Positions 7,919 through 15,772 are shown, counted from the stretch's first letter. The stretch is DNA of 18,077 bases from an uncultured Chitinophagaceae bacterium (GCA_937897585.1 CALCNY010000115.1:1-18077); one strand, 5' to 3'. Program-made: numbers and translations. The notes: a model not told the origin generated them from the letters alone.

Positions 7919-9727
7919 ATGAAAAGATATTCAAGGATTTTCAGCTATTTGAGGGAATATAAATCATCAATAGCCACCTATGTTGTTACAATTTTACTAT
8001 CGATTGTGTTTTCGGTAATGTCACTTGCGATGTTATTTCCGTTTTTACAACTTTTATTTGGTGTGAATGCTGCTACTACCACAACGGTAAAGAGTAATGC
8101 AGCCATGCAATGGATTAATAATTATCTGACCAATTTAATTCAATCTGGGGATTCATTTTTCGCACTCAGCGTTGTTTGTGTGATGATTGTACTCTCTATT
8201 TTTTTAAAGAATTTATTTCTTTATTTTTCAATGAGAACGCTTGGTCCAGTTAAAAATTCAGTTACCAACAGACTCAGACGAGAGATGTATGAAAAAATAT
8301 TGAGTTTACCTATAGGTTATTTTACAGAGCAAAGAAAAGGAGACATGATGAGTCGGATGACAAACGATGTTGTTGAAGTTGAAATCTCTGTTATTGGTAC
8401 ACTTGAAGGATGGTTGAAAGATCCCATGGCAATTGTTATTAATCTTGCTGTATTGTTTTACATCAGTCCAAAACTTACCATTTTTATTTTGTTATGCCTA
8501 CCGATAATGGGTTTTGTAATTGGCAGGGTAAGTCGTTCTTTGAAAAAACAATCTATGAAAGTTTCAGAAAAAAGTGGGGAGACATTTTCAACTATTGATG
8601 AAACTTTAGGCGGACTTCGTGTCATCAAGGCTTTTAATGTTGAGAAAAAACTGAAACAAAAATTCAATGATATTAGCAATGAATTTTTACAGGCAAGAAA
8701 TCAGGTAGGGTATAAACGTGATTTGGCTTCTCCAATGAGTGAATTAATGGGTGTAACCATTTTTGCAGGTATTTTATGGTTTGGTGGAAGATTGGTATTG
8801 TCGCACGAAATAGCCATGAATGGTGCTTTGTTCTTAACCTACATGGGTTTGTTTTACAATATTATCGATCCGGCAAAATCAATTTCATCGGCTTTCAGTA
8901 ATATGCAAAAAGGTGCTGCTGCCATTGAAAGAATTGAACAGGTATTAAAGGCTCCGGTTACAGTAGATGAAAATCCAAATGGAAAAAAAATTGAAACTTT
9001 TAATCATTCTATTGAATTCAAAAATGTGAATTTTTCTTATGAGGAAACTGCAATTCTGAAGAACATTAGTTTTAAAATAGAAAAAGGAAAAACCATTGCA
9101 CTTGTTGGAAGTAGCGGCGCAGGTAAGTCTACGCTTGCAGATTTGGTACCCCGATTTCATGATGCTACAAGTGGAGAAATTTTGGTCGATGGTGTCAACA
9201 TCAAAGATTATTCTTTGCACTCGTTAAGAAGTCTGATTAGTATCGTAACACAGGAACCAATTTTGTTTAATGACACCATTGCAAACAACATCGCACTGGG
9301 TATGGAAAACACAGATATGGACACCATTATTGAAGCTGCTAAAATTGCCAATGCTGATTCATTCATTTGCAAAAAAGAAAAAGGTTACGACACAAATATT
9401 GGCGATCGTGGTTCAAAACTCAGTGGAGGCGAACGCCAGCGTATGACCATTGCCAGGGCGGTACTAAAAAATCCTCCGATTCTGATTCTTGATGAAGCCA
9501 CTTCTTCTTTAGACACAGAAAGTGAAAGACTTGTTCAAGATGCAATTAACAACTTAATGACCAACAGAACCTCAATTGTTATTGCTCACAGATTAAGTAC
9601 GATTCGTCATGCTGACGAAATTATTGTTTTAAATAAAGGTGAAATTGCAGAGAGAGGAACGCATGATCAGCTCATCAAACATAATGGCATCTATCATAAA
9701 TTGGTAGAGATGCAAGAGGTGAGATAA
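7919..9727 (+). CDS. ABC exporter, MsbA-like half-transporter (TMD-NBD fusion)
   Basis: This 602-residue protein has a type IV ABC exporter membrane domain (about 1-340) fused to a nucleotide-binding domain, and would act as a homodimer in the inner membrane. The NBD carries Walker A GSSGAGKST (397-405), the signature LSGGERQRM (501-509), Walker B ILILDE (521-526) with the catalytic Glu, SSLD and the switch His H557 in IAHRLST. Hydrophobic spans near 18-48, 78-106 and 165-205, plus two in 270-320, fit six TM helices. Coupling-helix residues such as LSLPIGYFTEQRKGD are typical. By length and sequence style it resembles MsbA, the lipid A flippase, but drug or lipid exporters of the same family cannot be excluded. 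It is monocistronic, ending at a strong shared terminator. Confidence 0.88.
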   Translation: MKRYSRIFSYLREYKSSIATYVVTILLSIVFSVMSLAMLFPFLQLLFGVNAATTTTVKSNAAMQWINNYLTNLIQSGDSFFALSVVCVMIVLSIFLKNLFLYFSMRTLGPVKNSVTNRLRREMYEKILSLPIGYFTEQRKGDMMSRMTNDVVEVEISVIGTLEGWLKDPMAIVINLAVLFYISPKLTIFILLCLPIMGFVIGRVSRSLKKQSMKVSEKSGETFSTIDETLGGLRVIKAFNVEKKLKQKFNDISNEFLQARNQVGYKRDLASPMSELMGVTIFAGILWFGGRLVLSHEIAMNGALFLTYMGLFYNIIDPAKSISSAFSNMQKGAAAIERIEQVLKAPVTVDENPNGKKIETFNHSIEFKNVNFSYEETAILKNISFKIEKGKTIALVGSSGAGKSTLADLVPRFHDATSGEILVDGVNIKDYSLHSLRSLISIVTQEPILFNDTIANNIALGMENTDMDTIIEAAKIANADSFICKKEKGYDTNIGDRGSKLSGGERQRMTIARAVLKNPPILILDEATSSLDTESERLVQDAINNLMTNRTSIVIAHRLSTIRHADEIIVLNKGEIAERGTHDQLIKHNGIYHKLVEMQEVR

Positions 9728-9773
9728 TTTGATGATTTGAAAGTTTGCCAATTTAGAGTAAATAAAATTGCAT

Positions 9774-9815
9774 AAAAAAAGAGTCTGTCATTTTAAATTG
9801 ACAGACTCTTTTTTT
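9774..9815. terminator. Bidirectional intrinsic terminator between convergent genes
   Basis: A perfect 17-bp inverted repeat (9774-9790 and 9799-9815) encloses the loop TTTTAAAT. The core is GAGTCTGTCA / TGACAGACTC, flanked by seven A on one side and seven T on the other, so each strand reads a hairpin ending in a U-run. It serves the ABC exporter from the left and the ileS-dksA-like transcript from the right. Confidence 0.92.
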
Positions 9816-9863
9816 ATTAAGATGTGACTAATTATCAAATCAACACATCACCAAATTATCTAA

Positions 9864-10874
9864 TTATTTAACAATCCCCATTTTCGCTTCGATGCTCAAA
9901 GTAGCATGAGGTACGGCTCTCAATCTTGCTTTGTCGATTAATTTACCGGTAACTCTACAAACTCCGTAAGTTTTGTTTTCGATGCGCATTAATGCTTTTT
10001 CAAGATGGTCTATGAAAGTAATCTGACGACTAGCCATTTGGCTAAGTTGTTCTCTTTCCATGCTTAAGCTGCCATCTTCCATGGTCATGTATCTGTTTTC
10101 ACTTTCATCACCACCAGTTTCGTCTTTACGGGTGATTAAACCTTGCAAGTAGTTCAATTCTTTTTTAGCGGCTTCAAGTTTTCTATATATCAAATCTTTG
10201 AATTCCATTAATTCATTATCAGAATATCTGGCCATTGGGGCTCCTGGATCATTTTTTTGCTGATCGAGAACTGATTTAGTAAAATCCGGCTGATAAGCAC
10301 GAGATGTTTTTGTATTTATTTTTGGCAAGGCTACGGGTTTTGCAGCAGGTATTTTGATATCCTTAGGATTCTTAACACTTGCTTTGATGAGTTGATTGGG
10401 TTTAACGATCGCTTTAGGAGCAGGTGCTTTTGCAGGCTCTTGTTTTCTTTCTTTTACAACAGGAGCAGGAGCAGGAACTGGCTTCTTTACTTCAGCAACT
10501 TTTTTTATAGGAGCTGGAGCAGGCTTTGCAACAACTACTTTTTTAGCAGGGGCAGGAGCGGGAGCTGCTTTTTTTGCAACAGGCTTTACAACAACTGCTT
10601 TTTTAGCAGGAGCAGGTGCTGATTTTTTTGCAACTGGTTTCACAACAACTGCTTTTTTAGCAGGAGCTGGAGTTGCTTTTTTTGCAACTGGTTTTGCGGC
10701 AGGTTTTTTCACAACAGGTTTTTTGGCAACCGGTTTGGGTGCAGGCTTTGCTGATTTTGGAGCAGGTTTTGCTACTTTTTTAACCGGAGCAGATTTTTTT
10801 ACTGGCTTTGTAGCCACTTTTTTTGCAGGGGCCGCTTTCTTAGCAGGCTTGGCTGCTGGTTTTTTGGTTGCCAT
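9864..10874 (-). CDS. DksA/TraR-family protein with long Lys/Ala/Pro-rich N-terminal extension and degenerate zinc finger
   Basis: The last ~135 of 336 residues are a DksA/TraR coiled-coil and globular domain, expected to enter the RNA polymerase secondary channel and modulate initiation. Helices run from about 212-240 and 268-302 and are joined by an acidic tip (DETGGDESEN). The zinc-finger motif survives only as C306, T309, S327 and A330 in YGVCRVTGKL and PHATLSIEAK, so three of four ligands are missing. As I recall this is common in Bacteroidota, and Pseudomonas DksA2 is a zinc-independent precedent. Residues 1 to about 150 are almost entirely Lys, Ala, Pro and Val with no aromatic residues, like histone H1 tails, and include 18-residue repeats. 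It starts one base after the ileS stop, so translation is probably coupled. No lspA follows. Confidence 0.85.
   Translation of the reverse strand: MATKKPAAKPAKKAAPAKKVATKPVKKSAPVKKVAKPAPKSAKPAPKPVAKKPVVKKPAAKPVAKKATPAPAKKAVVVKPVAKKSAPAPAKKAVVVKPVAKKAAPAPAPAKKVVVAKPAPAPIKKVAEVKKPVPAPAPVVKERKQEPAKAPAPKAIVKPNQLIKASVKNPKDIKIPAAKPVALPKINTKTSRAYQPDFTKSVLDQQKNDPGAPMARYSDNELMEFKDLIYRKLEAAKKELNYLQGLITRKDETGGDESENRYMTMEDGSLSMEREQLSQMASRQITFIDHLEKALMRIENKTYGVCRVTGKLIDKARLRAVPHATLSIEAKMGIVK
10564..10671 (-). repeat. Two tandem 54-bp coding repeats in the Lys/Ala/Pro tail
   Basis: Positions 10564-10617 and 10618-10671 are near-identical 54-bp units, each encoding 18 residues of the type KKAVVVKPVAKK plus an APAPA linker. 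Decayed copies flank them on both sides. The nucleotide identity, not only protein similarity, points to recent in-frame duplication, so tail length may vary between strains. Confidence 0.8.
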
Positions 10875-10875
10875 A

Positions 10876-13800
10876 CTAATTTGTTTTTTTGTGAACGCTG
10901 AGTATCAGGGGTACTTCATTTACTTCAATGGGTATTCCGGAGATTAAATTGGCTTCGAATTCTAGCGTGTCAGCTTGAATTTCGCGGCAAATATAGTCTT
11001 TAAATTTTATTATTGACGCTTGCAATTCAGCATTTTCACTCAACTTAACCACAATTCTGTCTGTTAAGTCATAATTATTTTCCTTTCTTACATTTTGTAT
11101 TCTGTTTACCAGTTCTCTCGCATTCCCCTCATTTTGAAGGTCTTGTGTGATGGTAATGTCCAAAGCAACAGTCAAAATGCCTTTGCTAGCCACTTCATAT
11201 CCAGGTATGCTGTCTGTGGATATTTCTATATCTTCAACATTAATTATTATTGGCTCTTCGCCATTTTTTACCTCTTCATTGTTTAAAATAAAATCCCCAG
11301 ATTGCACTTTTTCTATCATTGTATTATCAAATTTCTCGATTTCTGTAGCCGCCCATTTCATTTTAGCACCTAATTTTTTACCCAATGTTTTAAAATTGGC
11401 CTTTGCCTTTTTTCTGATAAAATCATTATTGGCATCCAGAATTTCTACTTCTTTGATATTAGTTTCTGATTTTATTATATCTTCTGCCATTTTAATATTA
11501 CTAATCATTGCAGCGTCCATGGCAGGAATGAAAACTTTCTGTAGCGGTTGTCTTACTTTAATGTTCACTTTCTTTCTAATCGACAAAATCAAAGAAGAGG
11601 CATCCTGGGCCAGCTGCATTCTTTTTTCCAAATCAGCATTGATTACACTTTCATTACAAACAGGAAATAGCTCGTGATGTATGGATTCGTTTTTCATTCT
11701 TCCACTCACTGCATTCAGATTTACAAAAAGCCAGTCGGCAAAGAAAGGTGCAACAGGCGCAATTAATCCAGCCAAAGTTTCAAGACATTCATATAGAGTT
11801 TGATAAGCACATAGTTTATCATGCTCATATTCACCTTTCCAGAATCTTCTTCTGCAAAGACGTACATACCAATTGCTGAGTTGAGCGTCTACAAATTCCT
11901 CAATGGCTCTTCCGGCTTGTGTAGGCTCGTAAGCGTCGAGGTTTTCGGTTACCGATTTTATCAAACTGTTTAATGAAGAAATAATCCATTGATCAATTTC
12001 AGGTCTTTGTTCTAGTGGAATGTAGTTTTCTTTAAATGCAAAACCATCCACATTGGCATAAAGTGCAAAAAACTGATAAGTGTTATAAAGCGTTCCAAAG
12101 AATTTTCTTTGTACTTCTTTGATTCCTTCTTCATCAAATTTCAAACTGTCCCATGGAGAAGCATTGGTAATCAGGTACCATCTTGTGGCATCTGCACCAT
12201 AACTATTTATCGTTTGGAAAGGATCAACAACGTTACCCAAACGCTTGCTCATTTTATTACCGGCTTTATCTAAAACCAATCCGTTACTTACTACGGTTTT
12301 ATAAGCAACACTATCAAAAAGTAAAACGGCCAATGCGTGTAAAGTATAAAACCAGCCTCTTGTTTGGTCTACACCTTCAGCAATAAAATCCGCTGGGAAA
12401 TTTTGCTTAAATGTTTCTTTGTTTTCAAATGGGAAGTGCCATTGTGCATAAGGCATAGCGCCACTATCGAACCAAACATCAATCAAATCTGGAACTCTTC
12501 TCATTGGCTTACCTGAATCACTCACCAGAATGATGTCATCAACAAAAGGTTTGTGTAAATCAGATGTCAAATGTGCTATAGCTTCTTCCTTTGATTTGTT
12601 ATCAGTAATGCTCCAACAGCCTGCATCTAATGATTTAGACAATTCATTTTTTAATTCCTCTACAGCACCTATACATTTTTGTTCTGCTCCATCTTCAGTT
12701 CTCCAAATAGGTAATGGAGTTCCCCAATAGCGGCTACGGCTAAGGTTCCAGTCTACCATGTTTTCAAGCCAGTTGCCGAATCGTCCACTACCGGTACTTG
12801 CAGGCTTCCATTGAATGGTTTTGTTCAACTCCACCATTCTTTCTTTTACTGCGGTTGTTTTGATAAACCATGCATCTAATGGATAATAAATGATAGGCTT
12901 ATCTGTTCTCCAACAATGCGGATAACTGTGTTCATATTTTTCAACTTTGAATGCGCGATTTTCTTTTTTGAGCTTAACTGAAATATCAACATTAACGTCA
13001 GTATAATTGGGATCGTCTTTGTAGTTTTTTACAAATCTGCCTCCGAATTCGCCAACACCATCCACAAATTTTCCTTGTTTGTCTACCAAGGTTAAAATGC
13101 CGATGTTATTTTTCTTGCCTACTTTATAATCGTCTGCTCCAAAAGCAGGCGCAGTGTGTACAATACCAGTACCATCTTCTGTTGTAACAAAATCGCCAAC
13201 GATAACTTTGAAAGGCTCAGCACCAGGTGTTTCTTCCAAGATTTTTTCCATTGAACCGGCTTCAGAAGGAATCAATTGCTCGTATTTCAACCCTTCGATA
13301 TCTTTTCCTTTGAAAGTATAAATGATTTTCCAAGGGATTAATTTGTCTCCTTCTTTATAATCTTCAAATGAAGTATTTTCTGCCTCTGGTTTGAAATGTT
13401 TTCCAAGTAAAGCCTTAGCTAAAACTACTTTATTAGGTAAAAAAGTATAAGGGTTAAATGTGTCAACCATCACATACTCGATTTCAGGTCCAACGGTCAA
13501 ACCGAGATTAGAAGGCAAGGTCCATGGAGTTGTAGTCCATGCCATTAGAAAAAACTCTTTTTTAGTTTCTTCATCAAATGTTTGTTGTAAAGCTTCACTT
13601 AATGTTTCAGCAATTGCTTTGAACATTACCACTGCACTAGTATCTTTCACGTCTTTGTAAGTACCTGGTTGGTTCAATTCATGAGATGAAAGTCCGGTTC
13701 CTGCGGCAGGCGAGTAAGGTTGAATACTTACACTTTCATATAAATATCCTTTTTTGTGCAATTCGCTCAAACACCACCAAAGTGACTCGATATAGTTGTT

Positions 13801-14262
13801 TTCAAATGTTACATACGGATTATTTAAATCAACCCAGTAGCCCATTTTTTTAGTGATGTCGTCCCATTTGTCTTTGAATTGCATCACCACTTCGCGACAT
13901 TTCTTATTGTAATCCTCTATTGAAATTTTCTTTCCGATATCTTCTTTTGTGATGCCTAATATTTTTTCAACGCCAAGTTCAACAGGCAATCCATGCGTAT
14001 CCCAGCCACCTTTTCTTTTCACTTGAAAACCTTTCATTGTTTTGTAACGACATACTAAGTCTTTCAATGTTCTTGAGATGACATGGTGTATGCCAGGCAT
14101 TCCATTTGCACTAGGCGGACCTTCAAAAAACACAAAAGGTTGTTGGCCTTCTCTTAAAGTGATACTTTTTTCGAATGAGGATGCAGCGTCCCATTTGCTC
14201 AGCATTTCTTCGCTGATTCCGGGTAAATTTAACTGTTGGTATTCTTTATATTTCGCCGCCAT
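10876..14262 (-). CDS. ileS: Isoleucyl-tRNA synthetase, type 2 (IleRS2) with GIHH in place of HIGH
   Basis: The 1128-residue class I synthetase charges tRNA-Ile. The catalytic domain begins with FFEGPPSANG and the signature region; GWDTHGLPVE (residues 86-95) follows. The CP1 editing domain shows TTTPWTLPSN (243-252) and GTGIVHTAPAFG. KMSKR stands at 670-674, and the anticodon-binding domain begins near NWYVR (W798). Length and sequence style fit the eukaryote-like type 2 class, which is less sensitive to mupirocin. The HIGH motif reads GIHH (residues 57-60), the first and third positions being swapped. The start at 14260-14262 has a good promoter upstream. The stop (TAG) is one base from the ATG of the DksA-like gene, making an ileS-dksA unit. 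Confidence 0.97.
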   Translation of the reverse strand: MAAKYKEYQQLNLPGISEEMLSKWDAASSFEKSITLREGQQPFVFFEGPPSANGMPGIHHVISRTLKDLVCRYKTMKGFQVKRKGGWDTHGLPVELGVEKILGITKEDIGKKISIEDYNKKCREVVMQFKDKWDDITKKMGYWVDLNNPYVTFENNYIESLWWCLSELHKKGYLYESVSIQPYSPAAGTGLSSHELNQPGTYKDVKDTSAVVMFKAIAETLSEALQQTFDEETKKEFFLMAWTTTPWTLPSNLGLTVGPEIEYVMVDTFNPYTFLPNKVVLAKALLGKHFKPEAENTSFEDYKEGDKLIPWKIIYTFKGKDIEGLKYEQLIPSEAGSMEKILEETPGAEPFKVIVGDFVTTEDGTGIVHTAPAFGADDYKVGKKNNIGILTLVDKQGKFVDGVGEFGGRFVKNYKDDPNYTDVNVDISVKLKKENRAFKVEKYEHSYPHCWRTDKPIIYYPLDAWFIKTTAVKERMVELNKTIQWKPASTGSGRFGNWLENMVDWNLSRSRYWGTPLPIWRTEDGAEQKCIGAVEELKNELSKSLDAGCWSITDNKSKEEAIAHLTSDLHKPFVDDIILVSDSGKPMRRVPDLIDVWFDSGAMPYAQWHFPFENKETFKQNFPADFIAEGVDQTRGWFYTLHALAVLLFDSVAYKTVVSNGLVLDKAGNKMSKRLGNVVDPFQTINSYGADATRWYLITNASPWDSLKFDEEGIKEVQRKFFGTLYNTYQFFALYANVDGFAFKENYIPLEQRPEIDQWIISSLNSLIKSVTENLDAYEPTQAGRAIEEFVDAQLSNWYVRLCRRRFWKGEYEHDKLCAYQTLYECLETLAGLIAPVAPFFADWLFVNLNAVSGRMKNESIHHELFPVCNESVINADLEKRMQLAQDASSLILSIRKKVNIKVRQPLQKVFIPAMDAAMISNIKMAEDIIKSETNIKEVEILDANNDFIRKKAKANFKTLGKKLGAKMKWAATEIEKFDNTMIEKVQSGDFILNNEEVKNGEEPIIINVEDIEISTDSIPGYEVASKGILTVALDITITQDLQNEGNARELVNRIQNVRKENNYDLTDRIVVKLSENAELQASIIKFKDYICREIQADTLEFEANLISGIPIEVNEVPLILSVHKKTN

Positions 14263-14296
14263 AAATTATTGCACTATAATTTTTTAAATAAGGCTG

Positions 14297-14326
14297 CGAA
14301 GGTAATGAATTGAAACATGAATGCAA
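14297..14326 (-). promoter_or_regulatory. Predicted promoter of ileS and the dksA-like gene
   Basis: On the minus strand TTG (14324-14326), 19 nt and TACCTTCG (14297-14304) match the Bacteroidota promoter with one mismatch (TTCG for TTTG) and ideal spacing. The box lies 34 nt upstream of the ileS start. Confidence 0.45.
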
Positions 14327-14580
14327 TACAACAAAGGCTTTCAGCAGTATTTTGGAATATAAAATGTGGATTTTTTTAAAGATTTCACAGAGAATTAATT
14401 TTTGGCACAATATTAGCTAAAGTAAATATACGCTCTTATTCAACTATTATCCTCTTGAAAAATCACCCCCTTAATCCGTTTTCTTTGAAAAAATCTTTAA
14501 TAAAAGAAGCATTTTTCGTTTCAATGTCATCTTAGTTTTAAGTTCATATTGATCATTAAAAATGTTTCAACTTATGAAAT

Positions 14581-14750
14581 TACATTTGCTGGTTTAGGTT
14601 TTTAACGGATTTGGGAGTATTCCTGCTCCTGTCCTTTTTTGAAATTCAAATATCAAAACACTCGCTTTAGAATCAACTTTGAGAGACTCTTTTTTACAGT
14701 TAAATAATTTAATGAAGAACCTGGCAATATCGAATGGTATTGCCTTTTTT
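14581..14750 (+). ncRNA. Candidate small transcript ending at an orphan terminator
   Basis: A perfect -7 box TACATTTG (14581-14588) and an intrinsic terminator (14723-14750) frame about 155 nt with no gene. Internally there is a weak GGAG/CTCC hairpin with a T-run near 14610-14640. No properly spaced TTG is present upstream, and an alternative start farther left is possible. The proposal rests on the terminator having no other gene to serve. Confidence 0.22.
14723..14750 (+). terminator. Orphan plus-strand intrinsic terminator
   Basis: GGCAATA (14723-14729) pairs with TATTGCC (14738-14744), can be extended inward by a U-G and a C-G pair, and is followed at once by six T. The reverse strand has no T-run after the hairpin, so it does not terminate the minus-strand AraC gene. 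No plus-strand gene precedes it for thousands of bases. Confidence 0.6.
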
Positions 14751-14809
14751 GTATAATAATATCACTACTATGGAGTTTAGCGGATGTGTAATGGAGTTTC
14801 TTGAAAGTT

Positions 14810-15754
14810 TTATTGATGCATCAACAATTCACAAGGCTTAATACCAGTATGTTTTTTAAATGCAGTACTAAAATGGGAGATGGATGAATAGCCTAGCATT
14901 GAACTTACTTCTGTAACACTTAAATGCTTATTATACAAAAGGTATTTAGCGTGTTCCATGCGCTGATTTTGATAAAAGTCGAATATGGTAGTGCCGAAAA
15001 TTTCTTTGAACCCTTTTTTTAGGTAACATTCATTAATGGCAACTTTTCTGCTCAAAGCCTTTATGGTTATAGGTTCACAGATATGTTGGAGCAATATTTC
15101 TCTGGCGTTGATTATCTTCTCACGATCTTCCTCAATACTTAAAAACTTACTTTGAATCAAACTCTCATCTTTGTTACTCAACATGTTGTCTGTTGTGTAC
15201 AATAAGATAATTTGTGTTTGTGCATTGATAAAAATATTTTCGCGGGTATCGGTATAGTTATGATTCAACAATTGTTGAATGGCAGCACTTGTTTTACGGC
15301 AAACTGGTCCAGATTTAATAAAAGATTGATGTTGTGTAAAAGAAACTACTTTTTCTGTGATTGAATTTTCGTTTTTATGAGCTTTGGCGAATTGTTTCAG
15401 GTATGTAGGGCTAAATGTAAAGCTGAGTACATCAACACTTTCAATTTTTTCTATGCAACTACTGCTGGCGTTGAATTTGCAATGGTCGCATTCGCTTGCC
15501 TTTTCTTTGCAGTAGAAATTACCAGATACACAGAATCTGAGTTCAAGATGGTTTTCAGCGGGATTTTTAGGATTAAAATGATAAATCATTACACCTGTAT
15601 CTTCCGCATTCCAGGTGGATAATTTTCTGTAACGTTTGATAGCATATTTCACCGAACCAGGTACATTCCGCTCAATATCTTGTAAAAGCAAGCCATTGTC
15701 AAATGAAAGTGACTGCTGAGTTAAGTATGATGGTATGTTTGCGTTTTTTGTCAT
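14810..15754 (-). CDS. AraC-family transcriptional regulator with a cysteine-rich sensor domain
   Basis: This is a 314-residue one-component regulator. The C-terminal ~100 residues (about 212-314) hold the two helix-turn-helix motifs of the AraC family: ITIKALSRKVAINECYLKKG (229-248) and LSVTEVSSMLGYSSISHFST (278-297), then FKKHTGIKPCEL. The N-terminal half is not a recognisable cupin by eye. It contains five cysteines in 26 residues (C75, C82, C89, C92, C100) with the pattern C-x6-C-x6-C-x2-C-x7-C, suggesting metal, Fe-S or redox sensing. Overall style recalls the PchR-like group of AraC proteins, but the ligand is unknown. The gene stands alone, divergent from gyrB by 263 nt, so its targets cannot be inferred from neighbours. 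Confidence 0.88.
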   Translation of the reverse strand: MTKNANIPSYLTQQSLSFDNGLLLQDIERNVPGSVKYAIKRYRKLSTWNAEDTGVMIYHFNPKNPAENHLELRFCVSGNFYCKEKASECDHCKFNASSSCIEKIESVDVLSFTFSPTYLKQFAKAHKNENSITEKVVSFTQHQSFIKSGPVCRKTSAAIQQLLNHNYTDTRENIFINAQTQIILLYTTDNMLSNKDESLIQSKFLSIEEDREKIINAREILLQHICEPITIKALSRKVAINECYLKKGFKEIFGTTIFDFYQNQRMEHAKYLLYNKHLSVTEVSSMLGYSSISHFSTAFKKHTGIKPCELLMHQ

Positions 15755-15764
15755 AAATCAGTTG

Positions 15765-15772
15765 CGAAGTTA
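15765..15772 (-). promoter_or_regulatory. Possible -7 promoter element of the AraC-family gene
   Basis: TAACTTCG has the same single departure from TAnnTTTG as the ileS promoter and lies 10 nt before the start codon, which would give an almost leaderless message. No spaced TTG is seen. A short perfect inverted repeat GAAGT-C-ACTTC (15793-15803) sits about 20 nt upstream and could be an operator. Confidence 0.22.

Larger units (their letters stand above)
14263..14809. other. Gene-free stretch between ileS and the AraC regulator
   Basis: I find no credible protein-coding gene in these 547 bases; the open stretches are tiny (for example 11 codons from 14562 and 14 codons from 14712). It holds the ileS promoter, a hairpin at 14560-14587, several T-runs, an orphan plus-strand terminator at 14723-14750 and a repeated ATGGAGTTT (14770-14778 and 14791-14799, 21 nt apart). 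No minus-strand terminator for the AraC gene is evident. Confidence 0.6.

Noticed and set aside
9774..9815. 17-bp inverted repeat as the end of a mobile element
   Set aside because: It lies exactly between two convergent genes with A- and T-runs on each side, the form of a bidirectional terminator; no transposase or target duplication is present.
10564..10671. Tandem repeats as a CRISPR array
   Set aside because: The units are directly adjacent, in frame and coding; there are no spacers and no cas genes.
10396..10947. 183-codon plus-strand frame rich in Gly, Ala, Phe and Thr
   Set aside because: It is the antisense image of the Lys/Ala/Pro repeats in the DksA-like gene; the repetitive codons lack stops on the opposite strand. 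It resembles no protein family.
11147..11677. 176-codon plus-strand frame opposite the 3' part of ileS
   Set aside because: It lies wholly within the IleRS C-terminal domain coding sequence and shows no recognisable motif.
14712..14756. 14-codon frame MKNLAISNGIAFFV as a small protein
   Set aside because: It runs through the terminator hairpin and has no ribosome-binding or conservation evidence.
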